64,000 nt of DNA, from positions 4,365,001 through 4,429,000 of the forward strand of contig NZ_CP071793.1 of NCBI RefSeq assembly GCF_017498545.1. The letters run 5' to 3'. Numbering within the stretch: position 1 is the first letter of the stretch; each line of letters opens with the position of its first letter. This stretch comes from Sulfidibacter corallicola. Its GTDB lineage: Bacteria; Acidobacteriota; Holophagae; Acanthopleuribacterales; Acanthopleuribacteraceae. Below the pieces are notes generated by a model. The model made no database searches. It had not been told where the DNA came from and was given only the letters and a program-made list of their open reading frames with translations. A program made the position numbers and the translations under genes. Of this stretch, positions 18,622-28,136 are shown in pieces.

Positions 18622-18752
18622 ATACCGCCCGTGACCAACCTACAGCAATGACAACGCTTTCGGCATGCGGGCACTGCCTGCTTGGATCGCTTCGATATAG
18701 AGCCACGCGGGCGCGGCCCATCATCCGGCAGGCACCGCGTGGATGGCGACCG

Positions 18753-19265
18753 TCAATAGTGAATCAGGGTACTGATCGGAATGCTGCCCAGCTTTTCGCG
18801 GCCCTCGAGGAAATCCAACTCGATCACGAAGCTGAAACCACTCACGATACCGCCGATCTTGGCGATCAGCTCACCCGCCGCCGCCGCGGTGCCACCCGTT
18901 GCCAACAGGTCGTCCACGATCAGGATCCGGTGATCCGCCACGACCGCGTCCACGTGGATTTCCAGGGTATCGGTGCCGTACTCCAAATCGTAGGTCAGCG
19001 ATTCGGTGTGATAGGGCAACTTGCCGGCCTTGCGAACCGGGGCGAAGCCGCAGCCCAACTCGCGGGCGACGCCCGGCCCGAAAATGAACCCACGCGATTC
19101 GATACCCACGACCAAATCGATGTTCTTGTCCTTGAACGGCGCCGCCATGTCGTCCACCGCCGCGGCGAGTGCCGGACCGTTGGCGAGCAAAGGGGTGATG
19201 TCCTTGAAGATGATGCCCTCTTTGGGGAAGTTGGGAATGTCGCGAATCAGGGAGACGTAATCCAT
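18753..19265 (-). CDS. apt: Adenine phosphoribosyltransferase
   Basis: The 170-residue protein has the usual Apt length and architecture. It contains IPNFPKEGIIFKDITPLL near the N-terminus, a GIESRGFIFG segment and the PRPP-binding loop IVDDLLATGGTA. Apt salvages adenine to AMP using phosphoribosyl pyrophosphate in the cytoplasm. The start is the ATG at 19265, preceded on the minus strand by a GGAAGG Shine-Dalgarno; a longer in-frame extension upstream lacks family similarity. The gene stands alone, facing the repeat-bearing region. Confidence 0.95.
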   Translation of the reverse strand: MDYVSLIRDIPNFPKEGIIFKDITPLLANGPALAAAVDDMAAPFKDKNIDLVVGIESRGFIFGPGVARELGCGFAPVRKAGKLPYHTESLTYDLEYGTDTLEIHVDAVVADHRILIVDDLLATGGTAAAAGELIAKIGGIVSGFSFVIELDFLEGREKLGSIPISTLIHY

Positions 19266-19490
19266 GGGTTTCCTTCCTTCAATCATGTGCTGAATGGCGC
19301 GCCGGATCATCCTCGGCGAGCTTCGACCCACATCGGGAAGCGCCTCCCGCATCGAGCACGCCGGGCACGGAGTTCATGTGAAAGCCCATCCAACCTAGCA
19401 GAACCGTGGGAACACGTCTACCGCTTGAACGGCGTACCCGCGACGTTCCCACCGAACCGCCCGCGACACCGGCTCGCCGCCGGCGGGAAC

Positions 19491-19781
19491 TCAACGAACG
19501 ATGCTGAAATCACCGTAGCGATAGACCATCTGTTCGTTCAACGGCTTTTCACGCAAATCGTCGACCCTGGAAAAAGAAGGCCCTTCCAATAACTTGTGGA
19601 AAAAGCTCACCAATTGATCCGGTGTGCCGACCGCATGCCCCACGACCGTTCCGTCAGGCAGGTTTTTGACCCATCCCTTGACGCCCAACATCAGCGCATG
19701 CGTCTGAGCGAAGTAGCGATAGCCGACGCCTTGAACACGCCCAATCACCTGAAATTCAACGGCTTTGCGAACCGCTTCCAC
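19491..19781 (-). CDS. acyP: Acylphosphatase
   Basis: This 96-residue protein uses a GTG start at 19781, six bases after a strong GAGGAGG Shine-Dalgarno. A longer upstream extension is rejected because it is basic and unlike the family. It has both acylphosphatase signatures: GRVQGVGYR with the phosphate-binding Arg, and KGWVKNLPDG with the catalytic Asn. Such enzymes hydrolyse acyl phosphates such as acetyl phosphate and 1,3-bisphosphoglycerate. The gene is on the same strand as apt and about 225 bases upstream of it. Confidence 0.93.
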   Translation of the reverse strand: MEAVRKAVEFQVIGRVQGVGYRYFAQTHALMLGVKGWVKNLPDGTVVGHAVGTPDQLVSFFHKLLEGPSFSRVDDLREKPLNEQMVYRYGDFSIVR

Positions 19782-20082
19782 ATCACACCTCCTCGAGGCA
19801 TCCCTTCTCCGAAAGCCCGCGCGGAATTTGGGGCGAAAGAGAGGTGCAGGCTGGCGGCAGCGATCGTGAGGCGGACACACTTCTGCCGGAAATCCCCAGC
19901 GCCGCGGTAGCTTCGTTTGGAAAGGCTTCACTCAATGTAACACATGCGCATGGAAAGGTGGAGCGCGCCGCGACGAAGAATTTGGACTCCCGAGAAGTCA
20001 TTAACTTGGAGCGCGAAAGGCATCATTTTTCGGAAAGTTATTTTTTATCTTGCCGAAGGAATACTCAACAGGAGCATCGCAA
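19782..20082. promoter_or_regulatory. Divergent intergenic region acyP / TonB receptor
   Basis: About 300 bases lie between two divergent genes, with no supported coding frame. The AT-rich stretch near 20020-20050 is the likeliest site for the receptor promoter. I could not settle on defined -35/-10 boxes or a Fur-type operator. Confidence 0.4.
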
Positions 20083-22158
20083 ATGTGGACTCGAATTTCG
20101 CAGCTTCGACAGATCCACTTCCGGTTCCTTCTACTCGGCAGCCTTTCCCTGTGGACGACCGGCGTAGGCTCCTATGGGTTGGGCAACGAAGGCCCCGAAA
20201 AAGACGCCGGTCCGGACCCCCGGGAAGAGGCCTTCCAGGCGCCGGTGAGCGACCTTTCCCTCAAGGACCTGCTTTCTCTGAACGTCTACACGGTTTCCAA
20301 AAACCCCGAAACGATTCACGACACGCCCGGCGTGATCTCGGTCATCACCTCTCGGGAGGTCGCACTGCTGGGCTGCAACAACCTGCACGATCTGCTGGAG
20401 AAGATGCCCAGCGTGTTCACTTCGGGATCCTTCTTCTTTCCGCAAAACGTGGTGGCCGTGCGCGGCGATCTCACCCGTCATCACGACAACCACACCCTGA
20501 TCCTGATCAATGGACGCCCGCTGCGCGAAGGCTACTCCAGCGGCATCAATTTCCCCATCTACCTGGCCTTCCCGGTGGAGCTGATCGATCGGGTCGAGCT
20601 GGTTCGCGGGCCAGGCTCCCCGCTCTACGGCACCAACGCCTATTCGGGCATCGTCAACATCATCACGCGATCCGGCGGCGCGCCGACCTGGCAGTTCCAC
20701 CTCAACACCGGCGATGACGACGCCGCCACCTTCTCCACCGAAGCGGGCTTTCGCGTACGCGGCGCGGACGTCATCGCCGGAATCCGCCATTTCGACGAAG
20801 ACGGCTGGCTCTTTTCTGCTCGGGACAATCACGACGAGTCCGGGTCCCGCACCATGCACGAAACCAACACCGGCGTGTTCCTCAAGGCCGATTACCGCGA
20901 TTTCACGCTGCAGAGCCTCTTCCTCGAAAGCGAACAGGGCATCATGGGTGCCTCGGCGGATTGGCGCCACCCGGTCCCCATCGAGGACCGCACCATCGTC
21001 GGCCGCAGGTCCTTCACCGATCTCGGGTTCAAGCGGCGCATCGAGGACGCCTGGGAAACCTCCTACAACCTGTCCTACAATCAAATGACGTTCGACCATT
21101 TCAACTACGCCATTCATTCCGAAGACTGGTTTTTCGAAACCACCCAGCACGTGACCACCGGTGTCTACACGAAATGGATCTTCGGCGCCAGTTTCTGGAA
21201 TCAGTCGGTGGATTCGGAAGCGCGTCGCAACCCCGGCCCCATCGATCACTTCAGCAACAACTGGTGGAACGCCTACCTGCTGGCGGACATCAACCCGACC
21301 GAGTCCCTGAAACTGATTTTCGGTGCCCAGTACAACGATGCGGACGAGGGCGGCACCGAGTGGGTTCCGCGGTTCAGCGCGGTCTACAACCTGAATGAAA
21401 GAATGGGCTTCAAACTGTTGTATTCCAAGGCGTTTCGATCCGCTTTCGGCATCGAGACCCATTTTCGGACCCTCATCCAAGATCAGGTGGGCAACATCAT
21501 CGGCGGCCTGCGCGGCAATCCAGCCCTGGAAGCGGAGTTGGTCGCCGAAATCGACCTGGCCTATTACTATTACACCCCGGCCTGGCAATTCTCGCTGACC
21601 CTGTACCGCAACAAACAAACCGATCTGATCACCACCCGGCGCGCCGCCGACGGGGTGCTCGACTTCGTGAACGAGGAGGAACTCGAAGCCCGGGGCATCG
21701 AGCTGGAGACCAAAATCGCCACCTTCGACCGGTTCTATGTCACCGGCTCCTACACCTACCAGACCAACGAGAACCGGGCGGGCATCGAGCCGTTCACACC
21801 GGTTCCCCGGACCACGATCAAGCTGGGCCTCAGTTTCGAAGAGAAGCTCTTTTCCGCCACCCTGTTCCACATCTACCGCAGCGAGGCCGTCTCTCTCGAG
21901 GAGCGCTTTCCACAGGCTGCCGCGGTCAACCCGCCGGCGGAAAAGGCCCACCTGCTATCGGGACAAGTGGTCTTCCAGCTTCCGACGGGTAGCCCCTACT
22001 CGCCCGATCGCGAGATCGAATCCGCCACGATCTCGATCTTCGGCACCAACCTGCTCGACGAGGAACTGTATTTCCCCGACTTCGTGGGCGGCCGCATCAA
22101 CACCTTGCCGGAACGCGGCGGTCGCATGCTTTTTGGAAAACTGACCCTGAAATTTTAG
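20083..22158 (+). CDS. TonB-dependent outer-membrane receptor
   Basis: The 691-residue protein begins at ATG 20083 with GGAG upstream; a TTG 33 bases earlier is less likely. It has a signal peptide over about residues 1-32. The plug domain (about 55-185) shows PGVISVITSREV, VRGDLTRHHDNHTLILINGRPLRE split over two strands, and VELVRGPGSPLYGTNAYSG. The rest is a 22-strand-type barrel ending in a terminal phenylalanine (LTLKF), as required for outer-membrane insertion. The plug resembles the colicin-I/vitamin-B12 receptor group, but the ligand cannot be told. No TonB-ExbBD or periplasmic binding genes are adjacent. Confidence 0.9.
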   Translation: MWTRISQLRQIHFRFLLLGSLSLWTTGVGSYGLGNEGPEKDAGPDPREEAFQAPVSDLSLKDLLSLNVYTVSKNPETIHDTPGVISVITSREVALLGCNNLHDLLEKMPSVFTSGSFFFPQNVVAVRGDLTRHHDNHTLILINGRPLREGYSSGINFPIYLAFPVELIDRVELVRGPGSPLYGTNAYSGIVNIITRSGGAPTWQFHLNTGDDDAATFSTEAGFRVRGADVIAGIRHFDEDGWLFSARDNHDESGSRTMHETNTGVFLKADYRDFTLQSLFLESEQGIMGASADWRHPVPIEDRTIVGRRSFTDLGFKRRIEDAWETSYNLSYNQMTFDHFNYAIHSEDWFFETTQHVTTGVYTKWIFGASFWNQSVDSEARRNPGPIDHFSNNWWNAYLLADINPTESLKLIFGAQYNDADEGGTEWVPRFSAVYNLNERMGFKLLYSKAFRSAFGIETHFRTLIQDQVGNIIGGLRGNPALEAELVAEIDLAYYYYTPAWQFSLTLYRNKQTDLITTRRAADGVLDFVNEEELEARGIELETKIATFDRFYVTGSYTYQTNENRAGIEPFTPVPRTTIKLGLSFEEKLFSATLFHIYRSEAVSLEERFPQAAAVNPPAEKAHLLSGQVVFQLPTGSPYSPDREIESATISIFGTNLLDEELYFPDFVGGRINTLPERGGRMLFGKLTLKF

Positions 22159-22571
22159 GTAGCGCCCACCCAGCAACGAAAGGATTTCAACGCCCAAGGG
22201 GTTTGACTGGATGGGCACGGTAACAGGTATCAGGCGTCGGGTTTCGGCAAGGTGCGTTTTCAAAGGTATTTAGCCGAGACCTGATACCTGGCTGCCGATC
22301 CCGGTCGGTGTTGGCAACCCTGCCGATGCAGCGGAGCATTTTCAACCAAACCCTGTTCCTGGAAGAACACGATGGACACGTCAGGCGTGTCGCGAATCGC
22401 ACGGGTCGGTTCCGATTTCCTTCACCGCCGCGATCGATTTGGCTGTCGGGAATCATGGTATGCTGATGGCGTTCCGACACAGCCAAACAATCCCTTCCCC
22501 GACTCGAGACCGGCCCAGGCAATCACAGGACGGGCAGGTCGCCGGCGAGTCGCCGAAACGCGGAGGTTCCG
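22159..22571. other. Non-coding region with an imperfect inverted repeat
   Basis: No supported gene lies here. CAGGTATCAGG at 22224-22234 is the exact reverse complement of CCTGATACCTG at 22280-22290, and the pair could form a hairpin after the receptor gene, but there is no T tract. It may be a dispersed repeat or a weak terminator. Confidence 0.5.
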
Positions 22572-23105
22572 TTGATCGTTTTCGACTGCGGCGCCTGCAT
22601 TGGTGCCTTCTTTCGCAACTTTTTGGAACACGAAGTGTATGCGTTCGAACCACTGGACCGCAATGCGGCCTACATTCGCAAACGCTACCCGCAAGTCCAC
22701 CTCATCGAGAAAGCGGTGACGGGTCGATCCGGCCAGCAGATCAAGCTGTACCTGTCCAAGGACCCCAAACAGGCACACCGGGCCGGGGCACAGGGTTCAT
22801 CGATCTACGCCCAAAAAACCAACGTGAACACCGAAACGTTCTTGAGCGTCGAAACGGTCGCCCTTTCGGACTTCATTCGCACGCTGGGAAAACGGGTCAA
22901 CCTTTTGAAAATCGATACCGAAGGCAGTGAGTTCGAAATATTCGATGATCTGCTACAAAACGGGATGGTCAACGAAATCGACATCATTTACTACGAGGAC
23001 CACCGCGAACGCCATCCCGCCATGTTCGATCTACCCTGGACCGAAGAGGTACTGACCCGCCTGAAAGCCGAATTCAAGGGTCAATTGAAGCAAGCCGCCT
23101 TTTGA
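22572..23105 (+). CDS. FkbM-family methyltransferase
   Basis: The 177-residue protein starts at TTG 22572, five bases after GGAGG. The first residues run straight into the SAM-binding motif FDCGACIGAFF. The later LLKIDTEGSEFEIF block is the FkbM-family signature, in which the acidic and Gly residues frame the active site. FkbM-type enzymes O-methylate sugars or natural products. This one is short for the family, which often has 200-250 residues and an N-terminal helix before motif I. It may be a compact member or N-terminally trimmed. It is convergent with thrA. No partner gene indicates a substrate. Confidence 0.75.
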   Translation: MIVFDCGACIGAFFRNFLEHEVYAFEPLDRNAAYIRKRYPQVHLIEKAVTGRSGQQIKLYLSKDPKQAHRAGAQGSSIYAQKTNVNTETFLSVETVALSDFIRTLGKRVNLLKIDTEGSEFEIFDDLLQNGMVNEIDIIYYEDHRERHPAMFDLPWTEEVLTRLKAEFKGQLKQAAF

Positions 23106-23110
23106 CGAGG

Positions 23111-23144
23111 GGGGCCGGGTTCCACCTCATGGGAACCCCGGCCC
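23111..23144. terminator. Hairpin between convergent genes fkbM-like and thrA
   Basis: GGGCCGGGTTCC and GGAACCCCGGCCC pair across a short loop with one bulged base. There is no T tract, but the position between two convergent stops fits a shared transcription end. Confidence 0.55.
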
Positions 23145-23156
23145 GTGATCCGGGGA

Positions 23157-25610
23157 TCAATGTCCGCGACCCACCTGCAGGATATCGGCGAGCACGCCGC
23201 CGGCCGTCACCACGGCACCCGCGCCCGGGCCTTTGATGACCATCGGTGTGGTGGCGTAACGCCGCGTGGTGTAGCTGACCAGGTTGTCGCTGCCGCGGGT
23301 GTGGTAGAAGGGGTGATCGGAACCGACGGCCTGCAGGGACACGACGCCCTTGCCGTCCGCGAAGCGCGCGATATAGCGCAGCACCTGACCGTTTTCGGCG
23401 GCTTCGGTGCGTCGGCCCTCGAACATCGCGTCGGCCTCGCTCAAGCGAGCCATGAAGTCCTCGGCGCTGTCCAATCCGCGCAGCTCCTCGGGGATCAGGC
23501 TCTCCACCTCCAGGTCGTCCAATTCCAGGCGATGTCCGCACTCGCGCGCCAGGATCAACAGCTTGCGCGCCACATCCATGCCGTTGAGGTCCTCGCGCGG
23601 ATCGGGCTCGGTGAAACCCGAATCACGAGCCGCCAGCACCAGCTCGCTGAATGGCCGGCTGCCGTCGAACGCGTTGAACAGGTAACTCAGGGTGCCCGAG
23701 AGCATGCCTTCGATGTGTGCCACGGCATCGCCGCCGGCGATCAGGTCCTTGAGGGGGCGGATCACCGGCAGGCCCGCGCCGACGTTGGTTTCGTAGAGGA
23801 ACGAGGCGCCGTGGCAGGAAACCAGGGACTTGAGCTTGTCGAAATAGGCCTGCTCGGCGGTGTTGGCCTTCTTGTTGGCGGTTACCACCGAGATGCCGGA
23901 GCGTAGGGCCGGTTCGTACCAGCGCGGCACCACATCGCTGGCCGTGAGGTCCACGAGGATCTTGTCGGATACCTGCATGGCCTGGGCCCGCGCCAACAGG
24001 GCCTCGCCGTCCATGGGCAGTCCGTCGCGCGCCAAGGTGCCCTCGAGGTCGTCCAGACCCAACCCATTCGGGTCGAAGATCATCTTCTTGCTGTTGGCCA
24101 AACCCACGACACGAATGCGCGGCTGCTCCTCGCCCGCGCCCGCTTCCTTGGCCGCGATCTGTTGCACCAGCTCACGACCCACGAGGCCGATGCCCACCAG
24201 GAAGAGGTGCAGGGTTCGGCGAAGGGGAAAGAAGATCGCCTGATGCAGCACGTGCAGTGCCGGCTTGAGGTCCTCATGGCGCACCACGAACGAAACGTTG
24301 CGCTCCGAAGAGCCCTGGGCGATGGCCACCACGTTGATCTGATTGGCGCCCAGCGCGTTGAACACGCGACCGGCAATGCCGGGAACCCGGCGCATCTGAT
24401 CCCCGACGACGGCGATCACGCTCTTGTTCTCCTCGACGGCGATGGGGTCCACCTGCTTGGTCATCAACTCGAGGGCGAACTCCTCGTCCGCGGCCTTTCG
24501 GGCGCGATGGGCATCGGTGGGCGCCACCGCCACGCAAATGGAGTGTTCGGAGGAGCCCTGGCTGATCAGGATGATGTTGACCGAGGCTCGGGCCAGGGCG
24601 CCGAACAGGCGATTGGCGACGCCCGCGGCACCGAAGAGCCCACAGCCCTTGAGCTGGAGCAGCGTCACGTGGTCGATCGAACTGAGACCACAGGCCGGCA
24701 GCGGATGATCCTGCTCCACCCTGCGCCCGACGAGCGTTCCGGCGGCTTCGGGCTGAAACGTGTTCTTGATGCGAAGCGGGATGCCCGCCGTCATGGCCGG
24801 CGCCATGGTCGGCGGGTAGATGACCTTGGCGCCGAAATGGGCCATCTCCATCGCTTCCTCGTAACTGATTTCCGGAATCGGGAAGGCGTCGCCCACCTTG
24901 CGCGGGTCGGCCGTGAGCACACCGTCCACGTCCGTCCAGATCTGGATTTCGTGGGCGCCCAAGGCCGCGCCAAAAATCGAGGCGGTGTAGTCCGATCCGC
25001 CGCGACCCAGGGTGGTCGTCTGCTGCTGGTCACTGGCGGCGATGAACCCGGTCACGATCTGCAGGGCATCGTGCTTTTCGAAGTACTCGGTAATCCGGCG
25101 GTTGGTGTCTTCGAACTGGACCCGTGCCGAACCGTAGCGATCGTCGGTGCGAATCAGGGTGCGGGCGTCGAGGTACTCGGCAGGCAGGCCGCCGGCCGCG
25201 AGGGCTTCGGCGATGATGCGCGCCGAAAGCCGTTCGCCGAAGCTGGTGATGAAGTCTTGGGTGCGCGCGGTCAGTTCACGCACGAGAAAAATACCGTGAA
25301 GCACGTCCGACAGATCTCCGACCAGGTTGCGGATCCTCGCCTCCACGGCGGACCGGTTCCCATTGGGAAACAACTCGGCCACGGCATCCAAATGGCGCTT
25401 TTCGAAGGCATGCAGCGTTTCTTGGTAGTAGAGGCTTCCGGAGGACGCCGCCTTGCCCATGCTGATCAACTGATCGGTCGCGCCGCCAAACGCCGAACAG
25501 ACGACTGCGGCGGCACCGAACCGGCGACGCGCGTTGGCGACGATGTCCATTACCGCTCGAACCCGTGCCGGAGTGCCCAGCGAGGATCCACCAAATTTCA
25601 TAACAATCAT
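23157..25610 (-). CDS. thrA: Bifunctional aspartokinase / homoserine dehydrogenase
   Basis: The 817-residue fusion starts at ATG 25610, after an AAGGTGG Shine-Dalgarno. Residues about 1-300 are the aspartokinase, beginning MIVMKFGGSS with the nucleotide-binding Lys and GGSS. Two ACT regulatory modules follow (about 315-460), each with an ISQGSSE- or IAQGSSE-like effector loop. From about 470 the homoserine dehydrogenase shows the NAD(P) loop VGIGLVGRELV and the catalytic block GTLSYLFN...DPREDLNG. It catalyses the first and third steps from aspartate to threonine/methionine. The ACT pair suggests allosteric control, typically by threonine. No thrB or thrC lies next to it. Confidence 0.93.
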   Translation of the reverse strand: MIVMKFGGSSLGTPARVRAVMDIVANARRRFGAAAVVCSAFGGATDQLISMGKAASSGSLYYQETLHAFEKRHLDAVAELFPNGNRSAVEARIRNLVGDLSDVLHGIFLVRELTARTQDFITSFGERLSARIIAEALAAGGLPAEYLDARTLIRTDDRYGSARVQFEDTNRRITEYFEKHDALQIVTGFIAASDQQQTTTLGRGGSDYTASIFGAALGAHEIQIWTDVDGVLTADPRKVGDAFPIPEISYEEAMEMAHFGAKVIYPPTMAPAMTAGIPLRIKNTFQPEAAGTLVGRRVEQDHPLPACGLSSIDHVTLLQLKGCGLFGAAGVANRLFGALARASVNIILISQGSSEHSICVAVAPTDAHRARKAADEEFALELMTKQVDPIAVEENKSVIAVVGDQMRRVPGIAGRVFNALGANQINVVAIAQGSSERNVSFVVRHEDLKPALHVLHQAIFFPLRRTLHLFLVGIGLVGRELVQQIAAKEAGAGEEQPRIRVVGLANSKKMIFDPNGLGLDDLEGTLARDGLPMDGEALLARAQAMQVSDKILVDLTASDVVPRWYEPALRSGISVVTANKKANTAEQAYFDKLKSLVSCHGASFLYETNVGAGLPVIRPLKDLIAGGDAVAHIEGMLSGTLSYLFNAFDGSRPFSELVLAARDSGFTEPDPREDLNGMDVARKLLILARECGHRLELDDLEVESLIPEELRGLDSAEDFMARLSEADAMFEGRRTEAAENGQVLRYIARFADGKGVVSLQAVGSDHPFYHTRGSDNLVSYTTRRYATTPMVIKGPGAGAVVTAGGVLADILQVGRGH

Positions 25611-26214
25611 GTTAGCCACCTTTCGCTCAGGGGAATGAATGGGGAAATCGAGATTCGGATCCGAAAAGGCGACCATGGCCTGGGGGAGAGATCGCATGAT
25701 CTTGGGACCGAATCGAAAAACGGGAAATCACGAAGAATACCCGTCCAAGCTCTCTGCACATCGACAACACCGTGCACGGAGGCGCGACACACGAGAACGG
25801 AAACCGCGAAACCACCTGACCGGGCATACCCGAGTCATCGACCGGTACCGCGGGGGAACGGAAGCTCGGCACCGCATCGGGGTGGGTTCGATTCAACGTC
25901 GAATCCGCAAAGAACCGGCGTCAAACCCAGCATTTTAGCCGATTATGCGACACACCTGGAACCCGCAAGGCCGAAAGCGAGCACATCGCGATACGCGTGG
26001 GCACGACGACGAGGTGTGGGGAGACCGGTGTTTCGGGTGTCGCACGAGTGGATCACGAACGTTTCAGGTGTTTCACACTGCAACAGCAAATGCGACAACC
26101 GAACGAAACACTTCCATATCCAAATTTATTACAGTCACTTACGCTCCGCCAACTATGGCACTCGGGTTGCTCTGTCCAACCCTGAACGCCGTGTGCGGCC
26201 ATTGGAGGAATGCC
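25611..26214. promoter_or_regulatory. Divergent intergenic region thrA / persulfide dioxygenase
   Basis: About 600 bases without a supported gene. An in-frame extension of the downstream protein exists but has no family similarity and lacks a ribosome binding site. AT-richer sequence near 26110-26160 is the likeliest promoter position for the sulfur genes. No threonine leader peptide or riboswitch fold was recognised on the thrA side. Confidence 0.4.
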
Positions 26215-27258
26215 ATGTTGTTTCGACAATTATTCGATCGTGAAACATCGACCTACACTTATTTGATCGCCGACAAAAAAACCCGCGAAGCCGTGATCAT
26301 CGATCCGGTACGCGACCAATTGAACCGCGACCTGAAGCTCATTCGCGATTTGAATCTGACGCTCCGCTACACCCTGGAAACCCATATCCACGCGGACCAC
26401 ATCACCAGCGCCGGGCCCCTGCGCGATTGGACCGGAGCGCTCACCGCCGTCAGCATCCACGCCGATGTGGCCTGTGCCTCCCAAAAACTGCGCGACGGGG
26501 ACATCATTCGCATCGGGTCGCACCAGTTGCGCGTCATCGAAACCCCGGGTCACACCCACACCTGCCTCAGCTATCTCTTGGACGGCCGCATGGTTTTCAC
26601 CGGGGACGCGTTGTTGATCCGCGGGACCGGCCGCACCGATTTCCAGAGCGGGGATGCCCGCCAGTTGTACCATTCGATCACCGAAAAACTGTTCACGCTC
26701 GACAACGAGGTCCTGGTCTATCCGGCCCACGACTACCGTGGCCATACCTGCAGCACCATCGGCGAGGAAAAGCGCTTCAATCCGAGGCTGGCCGGTAAAT
26801 CGATCGAGGAATTCGTGGTGATCATGGACAACCTGAACCTGCCCGAGCCGAAACACATTCGCGAAGCCTTGCCGGGCAACCTGAACTGCGGTCAGGAATT
26901 CGAACCCCGACTGCCAGGCCAGGATCACCTGGAAGTCACCTCCGATTGGTTACTGGGCCATCGGGATCGCGTGTTGTTGGTCGATGTACGTCGCCCGGAA
27001 GAATGGGCGGAATCTCTCGGCTTCATCGAGGGTGCCATGTGCATGCCTCTGGCGCTGCTGGATAAACACCTTTTCGACCTGCCTCGCGAACAGGTCATCG
27101 TCACGGTGTGCCGCGGCGGTGTACGGTCCCTGGCTGCCACCGAACGGTTGCGCGGCTACGGCTACCCGAAGGTCTGGAGCCTCAAGGGCGGCATGGAGGG
27201 GTGGCGCCAGGCAGAGCTTCCGACCCAGCACATGAAAAAGGCGGAAGTCCCCTCATGA
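26215..27258 (+). CDS. Persulfide dioxygenase - rhodanese fusion (ETHE1-like)
   Basis: The 347-residue protein starts at ATG 26215 with GGAGGA upstream. Residues about 1-235 are a metallo-beta-lactamase fold of the ETHE1 group: THIHADH metal motif, ETPGHTHTC, GRTDFQSGD and YPAHDY. It would oxidise glutathione persulfide to sulfite with mononuclear iron. Residues about 250-340 form a rhodanese domain with active-site loop CRGGVRS, which moves sulfane sulfur between thiosulfate and glutathione. Such fusions are known in bacteria and link both half-reactions. The stop overlaps the next gene by four bases, an exporter suited to the sulfite produced. Confidence 0.9.
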   Translation: MLFRQLFDRETSTYTYLIADKKTREAVIIDPVRDQLNRDLKLIRDLNLTLRYTLETHIHADHITSAGPLRDWTGALTAVSIHADVACASQKLRDGDIIRIGSHQLRVIETPGHTHTCLSYLLDGRMVFTGDALLIRGTGRTDFQSGDARQLYHSITEKLFTLDNEVLVYPAHDYRGHTCSTIGEEKRFNPRLAGKSIEEFVVIMDNLNLPEPKHIREALPGNLNCGQEFEPRLPGQDHLEVTSDWLLGHRDRVLLVDVRRPEEWAESLGFIEGAMCMPLALLDKHLFDLPREQVIVTVCRGGVRSLAATERLRGYGYPKVWSLKGGMEGWRQAELPTQHMKKAEVPS

Positions 27259-28004
27259 CCCTCGGCCTCGCGCTCTCGGTTCTCGTGGGCATCACCCTGG
27301 GCCTCCTGGGAGGCGGCGGCTCGATTCTCACACTTCCCATCCTGCTCTACGCCATGCACTTCGAGCCACACACGGCGATTGCCATGTCGTTGTTCGTGGT
27401 CGGGACCACCAGCGGTATCGGCGCGGTTCAACACGCCCGCGCCGGCAACGTTCGCTGGCAAACCGGACTCTGGTTCAGCGCCGGCGGCATGGCCGGCGCC
27501 TTCAGCGGTGGCAAGATCGGCGTCTTGATTCCCGGTCCGATCTTGCTGCTGTTGTTCGGCGGCCTGATGTTCGTCACCGCCTTCGCCATGTTGCGGGGGC
27601 GGCGCACCCCGCAACCCCGGAACGAAGGAGCCCGCCACGTGGGGTTCATCCTGGTCGAGGGCTTCTTGGTGGGCGGCTTCACCGGCATGGTCGGCGCCGG
27701 CGGCGGATTCCTCGTGGTGCCGGCCCTGGTGCTCCTGGGCGGCATCCCCATGAAGGAAGCCGTGGGCACCTCGTTGCTGGTGATCTCGTTGAAGTCGTTC
27801 GCCGGCCTGGGCGGATACCTCGGCCAAGTGGACGTGAATTGGCAGGCCACCTTGGCCGTCACCGCGGCGGCCGTGATGGGCAGCTTCGCCGGTACCCGAT
27901 TGATGCGCGTGATATCGCCCGATCGGCTGCGCACCGGATTCGCCTGGTTCGTCATGGCGATGGCGATCTACATGCTGGGCCGGGAACTGCCCGGGCTGGT
28001 CTGA
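27255..28004 (+). CDS. TauE/SafE-family sulfite/organosulfonate exporter
   Basis: The 249-residue membrane protein has about eight hydrophobic segments in two similar halves. Each half has a glycine-rich opening (LGLLGGGGSILTLPIL and TGMVGAGGGFLVVPAL), which is the TauE/SafE hallmark. Members export sulfite, sulfoacetate or related anions across the inner membrane. Its ATG sits in the ATGA overlap with the persulfide dioxygenase, so the two are translationally coupled. It probably removes sulfite formed by its partner. A strong terminator follows. Confidence 0.88.
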   Translation: MTLGLALSVLVGITLGLLGGGGSILTLPILLYAMHFEPHTAIAMSLFVVGTTSGIGAVQHARAGNVRWQTGLWFSAGGMAGAFSGGKIGVLIPGPILLLLFGGLMFVTAFAMLRGRRTPQPRNEGARHVGFILVEGFLVGGFTGMVGAGGGFLVVPALVLLGGIPMKEAVGTSLLVISLKSFAGLGGYLGQVDVNWQATLAVTAAAVMGSFAGTRLMRVISPDRLRTGFAWFVMAMAIYMLGRELPGLV

Positions 28005-28043
28005 GCGGCGCCCATCGGCGAATGCCGGGATGGCTCCGGACAC

Positions 28044-28087
28044 AAAAAAGCCGCGTTCATGCACCCCGATGCGAACGCGGCTTTTTT
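28044..28087. terminator. Bidirectional Rho-independent terminator
   Basis: A perfect 15-bp inverted repeat (AAAAAAGCCGCGTTC at 28044-28058 and GAACGCGGCTTTTTT at 28073-28087) flanks a 14-base loop. A/T tracts on both sides serve the convergent tauE and thioredoxin-like genes. Confidence 0.93.
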
Positions 28088-28136
28088 TCGGGAACCCGGA
28101 CGACCGTGCTCGGGGTTCCGCCTGGATGCGGTGACG

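Larger units (their letters stand above)
18209..18752. other. Non-coding region between the methyltransferase and apt
   Basis: No supported gene lies in these ~540 bases. Short frames here cross the repeat copies and resemble no known protein. The region holds three copies of a GC-rich repeat in both orientations, plus a shorter repeated phrase (TTGGATCGCTTCGA near 18441 and 18684). Confidence 0.7.

Noticed and set aside
25611..26214. Threonine attenuator or riboswitch upstream of thrA
   Set aside because: No leader peptide rich in Thr/Ile codons and no conserved aptamer pattern was recognised.
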